In this document: positions 7,213-19,562 of the stretch, one piece after another
Layout: each line of letters starts with the position of its first letter
How positions within the stretch are numbered: the first letter of the stretch is position 1
Assembly: GCF_001426435.1 (NCBI RefSeq)
Contig: NZ_LMER01000016.1
Location: forward strand, 159,902 to 223,901
DNA: 64,000 nt
Direction of reading: 5' to 3'
Source: Angustibacter sp. Root456
GTDB lineage: Bacteria; Actinomycetota; Actinomycetes; Actinomycetales; Angustibacteraceae
The notes under the pieces: generated by a model
Database searches by the model: none
What the model saw: only the letters and a program-made list of their open reading frames with translations
Told to the model about the DNA's origin: nothing
Program-made: the position numbers and the translations under genes

Positions 7213-7752
7213 GTGTCGATGCACGTGCTGGTCGCCTACGCCAGCCAGCGGGGCTCGACGGCGGAGATCGCCGAGCACCTCGCGGCTCGCCTGCGCGAGC
7301 ACGGAATGGAGTGCACGGTGCGCGGCGTCGATCACGACCCGCGCCCGGAGTCCTTCGACGCCGTGGTGCTGGGCAGCGCCGTGCAAGGTGCCGCGCTGCT
7401 GCCGGAGGCGGTCGCGTACGCCCGGCGCAACGAGCGTGCGCTCACGAGTCGCCCGCTGTGGCTGTTCAGCGTCGGTCTGCAGCCGTCGGCCGGCCACCAC
7501 CGGCGTGCGTTCGCCCGGCTCATCGCGAGCTCGCCGCCGCAGGACGTGCCGCAGCTGCGCCTGGCCCTGCACCCGCTCGACTACCACGCGTTCGCCGGCG
7601 TGCTGCGGGCGCACGAGACGCCACCGGCGCAGCGCTGGCTCTACCGCCTGCTCGGCGGCCAGTTCGGGGACTTCCGCGACTGGCACCAGATCGACGCGTG
7701 GGCCGAGGGCATCGCCGCCCGGCTGGCGACCGGCACCCTGACGGGCAGCTGA
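7213..7752 (+). CDS. Flavodoxin-domain protein (HemG-like)
   Basis: A 179-residue cytoplasmic flavoprotein. The N-terminus VLVAYASQRGSTAEIAEHLA is the FMN phosphate-binding loop of flavodoxins. A second loop, DAVVLGSAVQGAALLPEAV, and a long W/R/H-rich C-terminal part resemble the flavodoxin-type protoporphyrinogen oxidase HemG and related proteins. As first gene of an operon with NifJ it could be an electron carrier or regulator; the length exceeds a plain short-chain flavodoxin. The GTG at 7213 has GGAGG six bases upstream. The ATG at 7219 (two codons later) has AGG five bases upstream and is equally possible. Confidence 0.8.
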   Translation: MSMHVLVAYASQRGSTAEIAEHLAARLREHGMECTVRGVDHDPRPESFDAVVLGSAVQGAALLPEAVAYARRNERALTSRPLWLFSVGLQPSAGHHRRAFARLIASSPPQDVPQLRLALHPLDYHAFAGVLRAHETPPAQRWLYRLLGGQFGDFRDWHQIDAWAEGIAARLATGTLTGS

Positions 7753-7794
7753 CGAGACCGACGAGACGAGAACCAGAGACCGAGGAAGGTAGCC

Positions 7795-8100
7795 ATGGGC
7801 GAGGACCGCTGGTGGGACCACATGGACGACATGATGGACGGCCGGCACATGGGCGGTGCGTCGTGGTGGCCGCTGTGGTGGGTGCTGCTGATGCTCGTCG
7901 TCGTCGCGGTGGTGGCGCTCGTCGTGCTCAGCACCCGCCCACGGACGACGCCCCCGGCGGCCCCGCCCGTGCCGCCGACCGCCCACGGCTCGCCGACGAC
8001 CGACCCGGCGGAGGCGCTCCTGCGCGAGCGGTTCGCGCGCGGCGAGATCGACCAGGCGGAGTACGACGAACGCCTGGCGCGACTGCGGGTCAGCCGTTGA
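7795..8100 (+). CDS. SHOCT-domain single-pass membrane protein
   Basis: A 101-residue protein. The N-terminus is rich in Trp, Met, His and Asp (WWDHMDDMMDGRHMGG), a possible metal-binding patch. One membrane helix follows at about 23-45 (WWPLWWVLLMLVVVAVVALV), then a Pro/Thr linker. The end is a SHOCT motif, LLRERFARGEIDQAEYDERL. SHOCT modules are short C-terminal oligomerisation segments on many actinobacterial membrane proteins. The gene lies 42 bp after the flavodoxin gene and its stop overlaps the TTG start of the next gene, so all are probably cotranscribed. Confidence 0.82.
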   Translation: MGEDRWWDHMDDMMDGRHMGGASWWPLWWVLLMLVVVAVVALVVLSTRPRTTPPAAPPVPPTAHGSPTTDPAEALLRERFARGEIDQAEYDERLARLRVSR

Positions 8101-9754
8101 CGGGGGCACCGGAGGGCGGTGGCTCGGGCGCGGCGCCGGCCGACCTCACACCGCTGCCCGACCTCGTGCACGGCCGGGGCCGGGCCGGCCCGGTGCGCGA
8201 CCGGCGTCCGGTGTACGTCGACCTGCTGCCACCGTGCAACGCCGGGTGCCCCGCCGGGGAGAACATCCAGTCCTGGCTGGCGCACGTCAGTGCAGGGCGT
8301 CACGAGCAGGCGTGGCGAGCGCTCGTGGCTGACAACCCGTTGCCGGCGGTGCACGGCCGCGCCTGCTACCACCCGTGCGAGAACGTCTGCAACCGAGCGC
8401 GGCTCGACAGCTCGGTGTCGATCCACTCCGTCGAGCGCTTTCTGGGGGACCTCGCACTCGAGCGCGGCTGGGCGTTCGACCCGCCACCCGACCGCTCGGG
8501 CCGTCGCGTCCTCGTCGTCGGGGCCGGCCCGAGCGGCCTGTCCGCCGCCTACCACCTGGCGCGCAGGGGGCATGACGTCGAGGTCCGCGACGTCGGTGCC
8601 GCCCCCGGAGGCATGATGCGCTACGGCATCCCGGCCTACCGCCTCCCGCGAGACGTGCTGGACGCCGAGATCGCGCGGATCGCGGGCCTGGGCGTGCGCT
8701 TCACCACGGAGCACCGGGTCGAGGATCTCGCCGCCGAGCGCGCGGCCGGTGGTTTCGACGCCGTCTTCGTCGCGGTCGGGGCCCACCTGGCCAAGCGGGT
8801 CGACATCCCCGCGGGTGACGCGGGGCACATCATCGACGCCGTCTCCTTCCTGCGCAGCGTCTCGGAGGGGGAGCGGCCGGTGATCGGCCGGCGCGTCGCG
8901 GTCTACGGCGGCGGCAACACCGCGATGGACGCCGCCCGGGTGGCTCGGCGCCTGGGCGCCCAGGATGCCGTCGTCGTCTACCGGCGCACCCGCGCGCAGA
9001 TGCCGGCCCACGAGGACGAGGCGGCGGACGCGGAGCAGGAGGGTGTGCGCCTGAACTGGTTGCGCACCATCACGGCCTTCGAGGGTCCGCAGCTGCAGGT
9101 AGAGGTCATGGAGCTCGACGACACGGGCTTCCCGCAGCCCACGGGTCGGTTCGAGACGCTGTCGGCTGACACCGTGATCCTGGCGCTGGGCCAGGAGACC
9201 GAGTCGGCGTTCATGGCGGCCCTGCCCGGCGTCGAGTTCGAGCGCGACGGCTCGGTGCGCGTGTCGGCGACCATGATGACGGGCTTTCCGGGCGTGTTCG
9301 CCGGGGGTGACATGGTGCCCAGTGAGCGCACGGTCACGGTGGGGGTGGGCCACGGCAAGAAGGCGGCCCAGCAGATCGACGCCTGGTTGCGGTCGACGTC
9401 GTCCGAGGAGCCGGTGAAGCACCCTGAGGTGGGCTTCGACGACCTGCACCTGTGGTACTTCGGCGACGCCGCCCGACGTGCCCAGCCCGAGGTGGCGCCG
9501 CAGCAGCGCGTCAGCGACTTCGCCGAGGTCGTCGGGGGCCTCGATGGGCCGAGTGCGACGTTCGAAGCGGGCCGCTGCCTGTCGTGCGGCAACTGCTTCG
9601 AGTGCGACGGCTGCTTGGGCGCCTGCCCGGAGGACGCCGTCATCAAGCTGGGCGCCGGCCACCGCTACCGCTTCGACTACGACCGCTGCACCGGCTGTGC
9701 GACCTGCTACGAGCAGTGCCCGGTGCACGCGATCGACATGCGGGCGGAGCCGAC

Positions 9755-9758
<4 letters not shown>
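8097..9758 (+). CDS. GltD-like NAD(P)H oxidoreductase with ferredoxin clusters
   Basis: A 553-residue Fe-S flavoprotein related to the glutamate synthase small subunit. The N-terminal Cys set is CNAGCPAGE (Cys47, Cys51) and CYHPCENVC (from Cys90). A first dinucleotide fold follows (VVGAGPSGLSAAYHLARRG, near 137), then a second (VAVYGGGNTAMDAARVARRL) and GVFAGGDMVPS near the end of the reductase core. The C-terminus adds two [4Fe-4S] motifs, CLSCGNCFECDGCLGACP (from Cys494) and CTGCATCYEQCP. It probably moves electrons between NAD(P)H and the ferredoxin-type clusters used by NifJ next door. The TTG at 8097 was chosen because the preceding stop overlaps it and residues before the GTG at 8166 look like native family sequence. 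No glutamate synthase large subunit is nearby. Confidence 0.85.
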
Positions 9759-13326
<3,568 letters not shown>

Positions 13327-13327
<1 letters not shown>

Positions 13328-14328
13328 TGGACCTCACCACGACCTACCTCGGGCTGGAGCTTCGAAACCCGCTCGTCGCCTCACCCTCACCGCTCTCGCG
13401 CACGGTCGACGGTGTGCGTCGGCTCGCGGGCGCAGGTGTCGGCGCGGTGGTGCTGCACTCGTTGTTCGAGGAGCAGGTGCGCCGTCGGGCCGCGCAGGAC
13501 GGTGTGCTGGCTGACGCGGGAGCCGACAGCTTCGCCGAGGCACTCTCGTACTTCCCGTCCACCACGGACGACGAGACCGGACCGCGCCGCTACCTCAGCC
13601 TCCTCGAGCGGGCGGTGGCAGCGGTCGACGTCCCGGTGATGGCGAGCCTCAACGGCGCCACGCCGGGGGGTTGGGAGGGCTACGCCCGCGCCATGCAGGA
13701 CGCCGGAGCCGCGGCGATCGAGCTGAACGTGTACTACCTGCCGGGTGAGCCGACTGTCTCGGGCCGCGACGTCGAGCAACGCCACCTCGACGCCCTGGCG
13801 CGGGTGCGCGCGGTGGTCAGCGTGCCGGTCGCCGTCAAGATCGCGCCGCACTTCAGCTCGATGGGGGAGATGGCGACCAGGCTGGACGCGGCGGGCGCCG
13901 ACGGCCTGGTGCTGTTCAACCGCTGGCTGCAGCCGGACATCGACCCCGAGACGCTGCGCGTGACGTCCGGTGTCGGCCTGTCGTCGCCGGCCGACGGCCG
14001 GCTGGTGCGCACGTGGGTCGCCTTGCTGCGCGGCCGGGTGCGGGCGTCGCTCGCGGCGACGAGCGGAGTCGAGACCGGCGATGACGTCGCCCGGCACCTC
14101 CTGGCGGGAGCTGACGTGGTCATGACGACGTCAGCCTTGCTGCGTCACGGGCCCAGCTACGCAGCGGTGCTCCTCGAGGATCTCTCGCAGTGGCTGCGGC
14201 GCAAGGGTCTTGCGACGGTCGACGACTGTCGCGGTCTGCTCTCGGTGCCCATGACCGCTGATGCCTCGGCGTTCGAGCGCGCGGCCTACGTCACCGACCT
14301 GCTCGACGCCGACCTCAGCCGGTGGTGA
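13327..14328 (+). CDS. Dihydroorotate dehydrogenase-like flavoprotein, probably not PyrD
   Basis: A 333-residue TIM-barrel protein of the PyrD superfamily. The start MDLTTTYLGLELRNPLVASP is typical, followed by VPVMASLNGATPGGWEGYA and VAVKIAPHFSSMGEMA. The FMN phosphate loop appears near ATSGVETGDDVARHLLAGADVV. The loop that carries the catalytic Cys or Ser in true enzymes (ELN-x-SCPN in class 1A) reads ELNVYYLPGEPT here, with Tyr at that place by eye, so pyrimidine synthesis is doubtful. The ATG overlaps the nifJ stop (TGATG). It therefore looks like a redox partner or maturation protein of the NifJ module. Confidence 0.82.
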
Positions 14329-14338
14329 CGGACGAGCG

Positions 14339-17050
14339 TCAGCGCTGCACCAGCCCCAGCTCGCGGGCGATGACGACGGCTTCGCGCCGTCCGGCCACGC
14401 CGAGCTTGCGGTACAACGACTTCAGGTGCGACTTCACCGTGTTGACCGACACGTACTGCTCGTCGGCGATCTCGGCGTTCGTCATCATGGTCGGCAGCAG
14501 GCGCAGGGTGCTCAGCTCGCGCTCGGTGAGGGGCGGCAGGTCCGACCGGGAAGCGGCTGTCTGCTGCATCAGCTCGAGCAGGTGCCGCACGAAGTCCGGG
14601 TGGCGTCGAGGGGCGTCCTGGTCGGCCTGCAGCAGTGGCAACGCGTGCGAGCGCTGCAGCAGGAACGGGCGCGTCAGCCCCTCGTCGGCGGCCAGCTCGA
14701 CCGCCTCGCGCACCGCCGCCCGCGCGTCAGCGGCGTCGCCCAAGGCCTCCCGCGCGACAGCAGTCAGCAGCCACAGGTCGACGGCCCGAGCCAGCTCGGC
14801 CGGAGGGTCGGCGTGCAGCGGGGCGAGGAGCTCGAGCGCCCGCACCGGCTCGCCGATGAGCAGCTCGGCGCGCGCCAGCACCGTGACCTCGTAGACGCTC
14901 GGCGGCCGGCCGCGCGAGGCGAGGCGGGCCACGACGAGGCCGGCGTCACCGCGGGCCACCGCGATCTCGGACTCGACGGCGTCGCACGCGTGCAGCAGGT
15001 ACGCCGACGGCTGCCAGGTCGCCAACGTGGCCCGCAGCCGGGCCATCGTCGTCTCGGCTCCGGCCAGGTCCCCCTCCGAGACGCGCAACCGCGCGTCGGT
15101 GATGGCCAGCGCCGTCGCGATGAACCGGTTGGGCAGGGCGTGCAGGCAGGCGTGGGCCCGATCGAGGGTCTCCCGGCACGGGGTGCACTCGCTGCGTGAG
15201 AGCTGCACCATCGCCAGCGCCAGGTGGCCGCGCGCGGCCTGGGGCAGGTAGAGCCAGCCCGACTCCTCGGCGATCCGCAGAGCCTCCCGTCCGTGCTCCT
15301 CGCCCTGGCGCAGCCGGCCCTGGATCGCGGCGATGACGCCGAGCGCGCCGTGGATGTGGACGCTGCGCAGGGCGTTGGGCTCGGGGTCGGCAGCCAGGGC
15401 CGTGGCCACCGCGCCGAGCGTCGCCTCGGCCTGCGCGAGCTGGCCGCTCCACAGCTGCCCCATGCCGAGCACTGACCGCGCGGCGGTGCGGTAGGTGACG
15501 AGGGCAGGCACCGCTGCCGAGCCGAGCACCGCGAGCCGGGCGAGCGCGACGGGCGCCGTCGACAGCTGACGCTCCAGGTCGTCCTCGAGCCAGGCCGCTA
15601 CGGTGTCGAGGACCAGCAGCAGCGCCTCGAGCACGACGCGCTCGTCGTGCGAGACCGCCGACAGCACCTCGCGGGCCTCGGCCAGGTGGTCCCGCACGCC
15701 TGCGGCGTCGTAGACGCTGTACGAGCCGAACGCGGCTGCCGCGGCGGCCCAGGGGTCGCGGGTGCGCAGCTCGGGAGGAAGGCCGCCGACGGTACCCGCC
15801 AAGGCCGTGCGGCTGACGTCGAACGCCAGCGCCCCCGCGCTCGTGCAGGTCAGCACAGCCAGCTCGTGCCAGTCGCCGGCCGTGGCGAGCTGGCGAGCCG
15901 CCTGCAGGTCGTCGCCCTGCTCGCGCCACCAGGCGGCGGCGCAGCGGTGCAGCTCACGCTCTTGGCCGGGCGGCAGCGCCGCCAGCCGCTGCCGCAGCAC
16001 GTCCACCAGCAGGTGGTGGTAGCGGTACCACTGCCGCTGCTCGTCCAGGGGCACCACGAACAGGCGCTCGCGGTGCAGGTGCTCCAGCACCGCGGCGGCG
16101 TCGTCGCGCCCGCTCAACGCGGCCGCCAGATCGGCGTCGAGCGGCGACGTCACGCTGGTGCGCACCATGAAGTCGAGGACGTCGGGCGCCAGCTGGTCGA
16201 GCACCTCGCGCGCGAAGTAGTCCGCGATCGGGCGGTGGTCGCCGGTGAGCCGCGCCAGGGCCGCGTCGAGATCCGGCTGGCCGTGCAGCAGCAGGGCGGC
16301 GAGCCGCAGACCCGCAGCCCACCCCTCGGTGCGCTCGAGCACCTGCAGCAGCTGGCCGTCGTCGAGGGGCACTCCCGAGCGCTCGAACAGCTCGGCCGCC
16401 TCGTCGAGGGTGAAGGCGAGGTCGGCGACGTCGATCTCGGTGACGGCATCGGCGAGCCGGAGCCGGAGCATCTGCAGGTCGGGCTCGGTGCGCGACGACA
16501 CGACCAGGCGCAGGGGGCCGGGGCCGCGCCGGACGGCGTCCGAGAGGCTGCGGGCGCCGTCGGAGCCGTCGAGCACCTGGACGTCCTCGAGCAGGAGCAC
16601 CACGGGGCTCGGCAGGTCGTCCCAGGCGTCCAGCAGCCGCGTGACGAAGCGCTCGTCCAGCACCGGCGTGGGCTGCAGGCGCGCCAGCACGCTGTCGAAA
16701 GGTGCCTGACCGCGCCGCTGCAACGCGGTCAGCACGCGAGCCCACAGGTGCATGGGATCGCGGTCGTCCGGCCCGAGAGTCACCCAGACGACCGGACTGC
16801 CGTGGGTCTGCGCCCACGAGGTCAGCAGCTGGGTCTTACCCGAGCCCGCGGGGGCGCTGACGACGACGAGCCCGCGAGCGAGCCCGGCCTCGATCCGTTC
16901 CTCCAGGCGGCGTCGGTGCAGCGTCGCCTGACTGGACGCCCCGCCGGGCACTCCACCCGCCGCAGGAGATGTCGCTGCAGCGCGCCCGCCCCGCTCGCGG
17001 GCGCGCTGCAGCGATCCCCGGCCCGCGCCCCCACCGGACGCGTCGCCCAC
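14339..17050 (-). CDS. MalT-like LuxR-family ATP-dependent regulator (LAL)
   Basis: A transcription activator of about 903 residues. A Walker A motif, SAPAGSGKTQLLTSW, lies near residue 68, with VVLLLEDVQVLDGSDG as the Walker B-like segment. A long helical repeat region forms the middle. The C-terminal 60 residues are a LuxR helix-turn-helix: LTERELSTLRLLPTMMTNAE then VSVNTVKSHLKSLYRKLGV. LAL proteins bind ATP and an inducer, as MalT does with maltotriose. The GTG at 17048-17050 has GGAGG six bases upstream; an ATG at 17065 would add five residues. It is convergent with the NifJ operon, ten bases apart, and a DosR-like site lies about 85 bp before its start. Confidence 0.9.
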   Translation of the reverse strand: MGDASGGGAGRGSLQRARERGGRAAATSPAAGGVPGGASSQATLHRRRLEERIEAGLARGLVVVSAPAGSGKTQLLTSWAQTHGSPVVWVTLGPDDRDPMHLWARVLTALQRRGQAPFDSVLARLQPTPVLDERFVTRLLDAWDDLPSPVVLLLEDVQVLDGSDGARSLSDAVRRGPGPLRLVVSSRTEPDLQMLRLRLADAVTEIDVADLAFTLDEAAELFERSGVPLDDGQLLQVLERTEGWAAGLRLAALLLHGQPDLDAALARLTGDHRPIADYFAREVLDQLAPDVLDFMVRTSVTSPLDADLAAALSGRDDAAAVLEHLHRERLFVVPLDEQRQWYRYHHLLVDVLRQRLAALPPGQERELHRCAAAWWREQGDDLQAARQLATAGDWHELAVLTCTSAGALAFDVSRTALAGTVGGLPPELRTRDPWAAAAAAFGSYSVYDAAGVRDHLAEAREVLSAVSHDERVVLEALLLVLDTVAAWLEDDLERQLSTAPVALARLAVLGSAAVPALVTYRTAARSVLGMGQLWSGQLAQAEATLGAVATALAADPEPNALRSVHIHGALGVIAAIQGRLRQGEEHGREALRIAEESGWLYLPQAARGHLALAMVQLSRSECTPCRETLDRAHACLHALPNRFIATALAITDARLRVSEGDLAGAETTMARLRATLATWQPSAYLLHACDAVESEIAVARGDAGLVVARLASRGRPPSVYEVTVLARAELLIGEPVRALELLAPLHADPPAELARAVDLWLLTAVAREALGDAADARAAVREAVELAADEGLTRPFLLQRSHALPLLQADQDAPRRHPDFVRHLLELMQQTAASRSDLPPLTERELSTLRLLPTMMTNAEIADEQYVSVNTVKSHLKSLYRKLGVAGRREAVVIARELGLVQR

Positions 17051-17134
17051 CGGGCACCTCCGCATGCTCCCGGAACCGGACCCTCTGCCCTAGAGGGTTC
17101 GTCACCACCATGGTCCCCTGCTGTGGTGGTGTCC

Positions 17135-17150
17135 AGGGGCCTTTGCCCCG
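17135..17150. promoter_or_regulatory. DosR-like box before the LAL regulator gene
   Basis: AGGGGCCTTTGCCCCG matches the site at 7133-7148 in 13 of 16 positions and is itself an almost perfect palindrome (GGGGC...GCCCC). It lies about 85 bp before the minus-strand LAL gene. It follows the stop of the small gene at 17200-17424 and could also act as that gene's terminator, so the regulatory reading is weaker than for the other two sites. Confidence 0.35.
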
Positions 17151-17199
17151 GGTGCCCCGGCGGTGGCCGGGCTCTGGTGTGGTCAGCATCGTGCGCGCC

Positions 17200-17424
17200 T
17201 CACCACGGCGCCAGGAGCACCGGATCGATCCGGCGCAGCCCCAGCAGCTCCAGGCCCGACCGCTCGGCCCGGCCGATGATGCGCAGCAGCGCCGCCTGGT
17301 TCGGCAGCACGCCCCGAAGGAACGTGCTGCCGTCGACCACGCGGGCGCTCATGCCCTCGAGCAACTCGAGCTGGGCGTCGTCCACCACGCCGTCCAGTCT
17401 CAGCTCGTACCACGCCTGTGCCAT
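17200..17424 (-). CDS. Small conserved-type protein of unknown function
   Basis: A 74-residue soluble protein starting at an ATG with GGGGAGGATCG just upstream, a strong ribosome site. The pattern AWYELRLDGVVDDAQLELLE, then GMSARVVDGSTFLRGVLPNQ, AALLRIIGRAERSGLELLG and LRRIDP resembles a family of short actinobacterial hypothetical proteins that I recall only from their GxLxDQAALHGxLxRIRDLGL-type core. No Cys residues or membrane segments are present. It is divergent from the SDR gene; a CRP-like site lies between them. Function unknown. Confidence 0.65.
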   Translation of the reverse strand: MAQAWYELRLDGVVDDAQLELLEGMSARVVDGSTFLRGVLPNQAALLRIIGRAERSGLELLGLRRIDPVLLAPW

Positions 17425-17515
17425 CGATCCTCCCCACGCTGGGTGCTCGATCAGAGTCACCCGCCCCGGCCCCGCGCGCCTCACCCGTCGCGGGTGGTAT
17501 CGGACGCCTCCGGCC

Positions 17516-17529
17516 GTGACCTGGCTCAC
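17516..17529. promoter_or_regulatory. CRP-like site GTGACCTGGCTCAC
   Basis: GTGA-N6-TCAC is the core of the CRP/GlxR operator. It lies 73 bp before the SDR start and about 92 bp before the divergent small gene. The same 14-mer occurs at 32003-32016. Confidence 0.45.
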
Positions 17530-17601
17530 GACGTGCGATCGGCGTCCCGTGGCGTGGCCGGCGGGCCTACCGTGAGAGAGGGCCGGAAGCGGAGGCGCGC
17601 G

Positions 17602-18399
17602 ATGCGTATCGACGGCAAGGTGTTCGTGGTCACCGGAGGCGGTTCGGGAATCGGCCGCGAGGTGGTGCTGCAGCTGCTGGGGCGGGGGGCGAGCGTGGCG
17701 GCGGTCGACCTGCGGGCGCCGTCGCTCGACCAGACCGCGAGCCTCGCGCACGCCGGCGGCCGGCTCACCCTGCACGCGCTCGACGTCACCGACCGAGCCG
17801 CGGTGCGGGCCATGACCGGTGACGTCGTCGCCGCCCACGGAGCCGTCGACGGGCTCCTCAACGTGGCCGGGATCATCCAGCACTTCGTGCCGCTGTCAGA
17901 GCTCGACGTCGGCGAGATCGAGCGCGTGATGGACGTGAACTTCTGGGGCGTCGTCCACACCACGCAGGCGGCGCTGCCGCACCTGCTCAGCCGCCCCGAG
18001 GCGTGCGTCGTCAATGTGTCGAGCATGGGGGCGTTCGCGCCGGTGCCGGGCCAGACGGCCTACGGGGCCAGCAAGGCCGCCGTCACGCTGCTCACCGAGG
18101 GCCTGTACGCCGAGCTGCGCGGCACGCCGGTGTCCGTGTCGGTGGTGTTCCCGGGCGCCGTCCGGACGGCGATCAGCGCGAACTCCGGGGTCACGGCACC
18201 GGGCGCGGGCGCCGGCGAGGGCTTCGCGATGACGTCGGCCCCGGACGCCGCCAAGCAGATCGTCGAGGCGGTGGCCAAGGGCCGCTTCCGCGTCGTGATC
18301 GGCAAGGACGCGCGGATGCTCGACTGGATGTCGCGGCTGTCGCCGCGGCGGGCCACCGAGATGATCGCGCGGCGGATGGCGTCCCTGGTGAAGGCCTGA
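17602..18399 (+). CDS. Short-chain dehydrogenase/reductase
   Basis: A 265-residue classical SDR with a Rossmann NAD(P) site, VVTGGGSGIGREV (residues 10-22). NVAGI corresponds to the NAG motif, followed by VVNVSSMGAF with the active-site Ser and YGASK with catalytic Tyr and Lys. The C-terminal part (VVIGKDARMLDWMSRLSPRR) resembles SDRs acting on lipophilic or ketone substrates, but the substrate is unknown. The ATG follows GGAGGCGCGCG. A nearly perfect 20-bp hairpin follows the stop and is a plausible terminator. Confidence 0.87.
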   Translation: MRIDGKVFVVTGGGSGIGREVVLQLLGRGASVAAVDLRAPSLDQTASLAHAGGRLTLHALDVTDRAAVRAMTGDVVAAHGAVDGLLNVAGIIQHFVPLSELDVGEIERVMDVNFWGVVHTTQAALPHLLSRPEACVVNVSSMGAFAPVPGQTAYGASKAAVTLLTEGLYAELRGTPVSVSVVFPGAVRTAISANSGVTAPGAGAGEGFAMTSAPDAAKQIVEAVAKGRFRVVIGKDARMLDWMSRLSPRRATEMIARRMASLVKA

Positions 18400-18425
18400 T
18401 CGCCGACCTGTTGACGGTCTGCGCC

Positions 18426-18469
18426 ATCGTGGCAACGAGCGTCAGCGGGCTGACACTCGTTGCCACGAT
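18426..18469. terminator. 20-bp stem-loop after the SDR gene
   Basis: The arms at 18426-18445 and 18450-18469 are complementary over 20 bp with one G-T mismatch, around a 4-base loop (CGGG). There is no T-tract. It lies between the SDR gene and convergent tRNA-His. The length and near-perfection exceed a normal terminator and recall the other long hairpins of this window (22444, 37442, 61883). Confidence 0.7.
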
Positions 18470-18478
18470 CACGCGTGG

Positions 18479-18552
18479 GGTGAGTGACGGGGCTCGAACC
18501 CGCGACATCCTGGACCACAACCAGGTGCTCTACCAGCTGAGCTACACCCACC
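18479..18552 (-). tRNA. tRNA-His (anticodon GTG)
   Basis: Minus strand. The acceptor stem GTGGGTG pairs with CACTCAC (one G-T pair), followed by discriminator C and CC. The anticodon arm CCTGG-TTGTGGT-CCAGG presents GTG. The base before position 1 is G, which can supply the extra G-1 typical of histidine tRNAs. Confidence 0.95.
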
Positions 18553-18640
18553 ATGCCCCGGCGGGCAGGCCCGCGGTGCGCGCACCATCGTAGCGGTTCG
18601 CGGCGAGTGCTCCGTACCCCTGGGCCGAGCGACCCGGACG

Positions 18641-19243
18641 TCAGTCGGTGACGGCGTCCGCGATCTTCTTGGCGGCGGCCGAGTCGGGCCCGGGCTCGGG
18701 AACGAACACCGCCTGGCGGTAGTACTTCAGCTCCTGGATCGACTCGCGGATGTCGGCCAGCGCGCGGTGTCCACCTTGCTTCTTCGGGGCGTTGAAGTAC
18801 GCGCGGGGGTACCAGCGGCGGGCGAGCTCCTTCACCGACGACACGTCGATGATCCGGTAGTGCAGGTGCTCGTCGAGCTCGGGCATGTCGCGGGCGAGGA
18901 AGCCGCGGTCGGTGCCGACGCTGTTGCCGGCCAGCGGCGCCTTGCGGGGCTCGGGCACGTGCTCGCGCACGTACGCCATCACCTGCTCCTGCGCCTGCTC
19001 CATGGTGACGCCGTGGGGCAGCTCGTCGAGCAGCCCGCTGACGGTGTGCATCTCGCGGACGACGTCCGGCATCGTCTCCAGCGCCTCGGGCGAGCAGGCG
19101 ATGACGACGTCGACGCCGTCGCCGAGCACCTGCAGCTCGGAGTCCGTGACGAGCACCGCCACCTCGATGAGCGCGTCGCGCTGCAGGTCGAGGCCGGTCA
19201 TCTCGCAGTCGATCCACACGATGCGGTCCTGGGAGCCGTTCAC
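18641..19243 (-). CDS. orn: Oligoribonuclease
   Basis: A 200-residue DEDDh 3'-5' exoribonuclease that degrades 2-5-mers, including pGpG from cyclic di-GMP breakdown. The signature is complete: IVWIDCEMTGLD (Asp and Glu at the N-terminus), the middle Asp in GNSVGTDRGFLARDMPEL, and the C-terminal HRALADI with His and Asp. DVSSVKELARRWYP is also typical. Length is normal (about 180-215). It starts with ATG and is followed nine bases later by a small membrane-protein gene in the opposite reading order, minus strand upstream side. Confidence 0.97.
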   Translation of the reverse strand: MNGSQDRIVWIDCEMTGLDLQRDALIEVAVLVTDSELQVLGDGVDVVIACSPEALETMPDVVREMHTVSGLLDELPHGVTMEQAQEQVMAYVREHVPEPRKAPLAGNSVGTDRGFLARDMPELDEHLHYRIIDVSSVKELARRWYPRAYFNAPKKQGGHRALADIRESIQELKYYRQAVFVPEPGPDSAAAKKIADAVTD

Positions 19244-19252
19244 CCGGCCAGC

Positions 19253-19474
19253 CTACGGGGGCGGGGGGCGGCGAGGTCGCGACGACCCGCTGACGACGGC
19301 CAGCGTCAGCGTGCCCAGGGCCAGCAGCGCCACGCCCACCAGGAGGACCGCGCCGCGCCACGAGCCGGTCAGCCACCACACCGTGCCACCGGCCAGCACG
19401 GTGGCGAACAGGCCCCAACCGAGCAGCTCGGGCGGGGGCGCCGTCCGCTGCACCGGCCGCCCGTGTCGCCCCAC
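19253..19474 (-). CDS. Small two-helix membrane protein
   Basis: A 73-residue protein beginning at GTG (19472-19474) and ending at TAG nine bases before the orn start, so the two are probably cotranscribed with this gene first. Two hydrophobic helices are visible: LLGWGLFATVLAGGTVWWL and AVLLVGVALLALGTLTLAVV, joined by TGSWRG, with a basic tail (SRPRRPPPP). I do not recognise the family. The ribosome site is weak, so the start is uncertain. Confidence 0.55.
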   Translation of the reverse strand: MGRHGRPVQRTAPPPELLGWGLFATVLAGGTVWWLTGSWRGAVLLVGVALLALGTLTLAVVSGSSRPRRPPPP

Positions 19475-19562
19475 GGTCCGACGATACGACGCGGTGTCGC
19501 GCCGTCGTTCGCGGCGCGCTGGCCGCGACAGGTGCGGCCGGGCCTGGCTAGCCTCTGCGGGC

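Noticed and set aside
16969-18399. Long plus-strand frame extending the SDR gene upstream to 16969
   Set aside because: The SDR Rossmann motif begins right after the ATG at 17602, which has a strong ribosome site; the extension covers the small minus-strand gene and a promoter gap.
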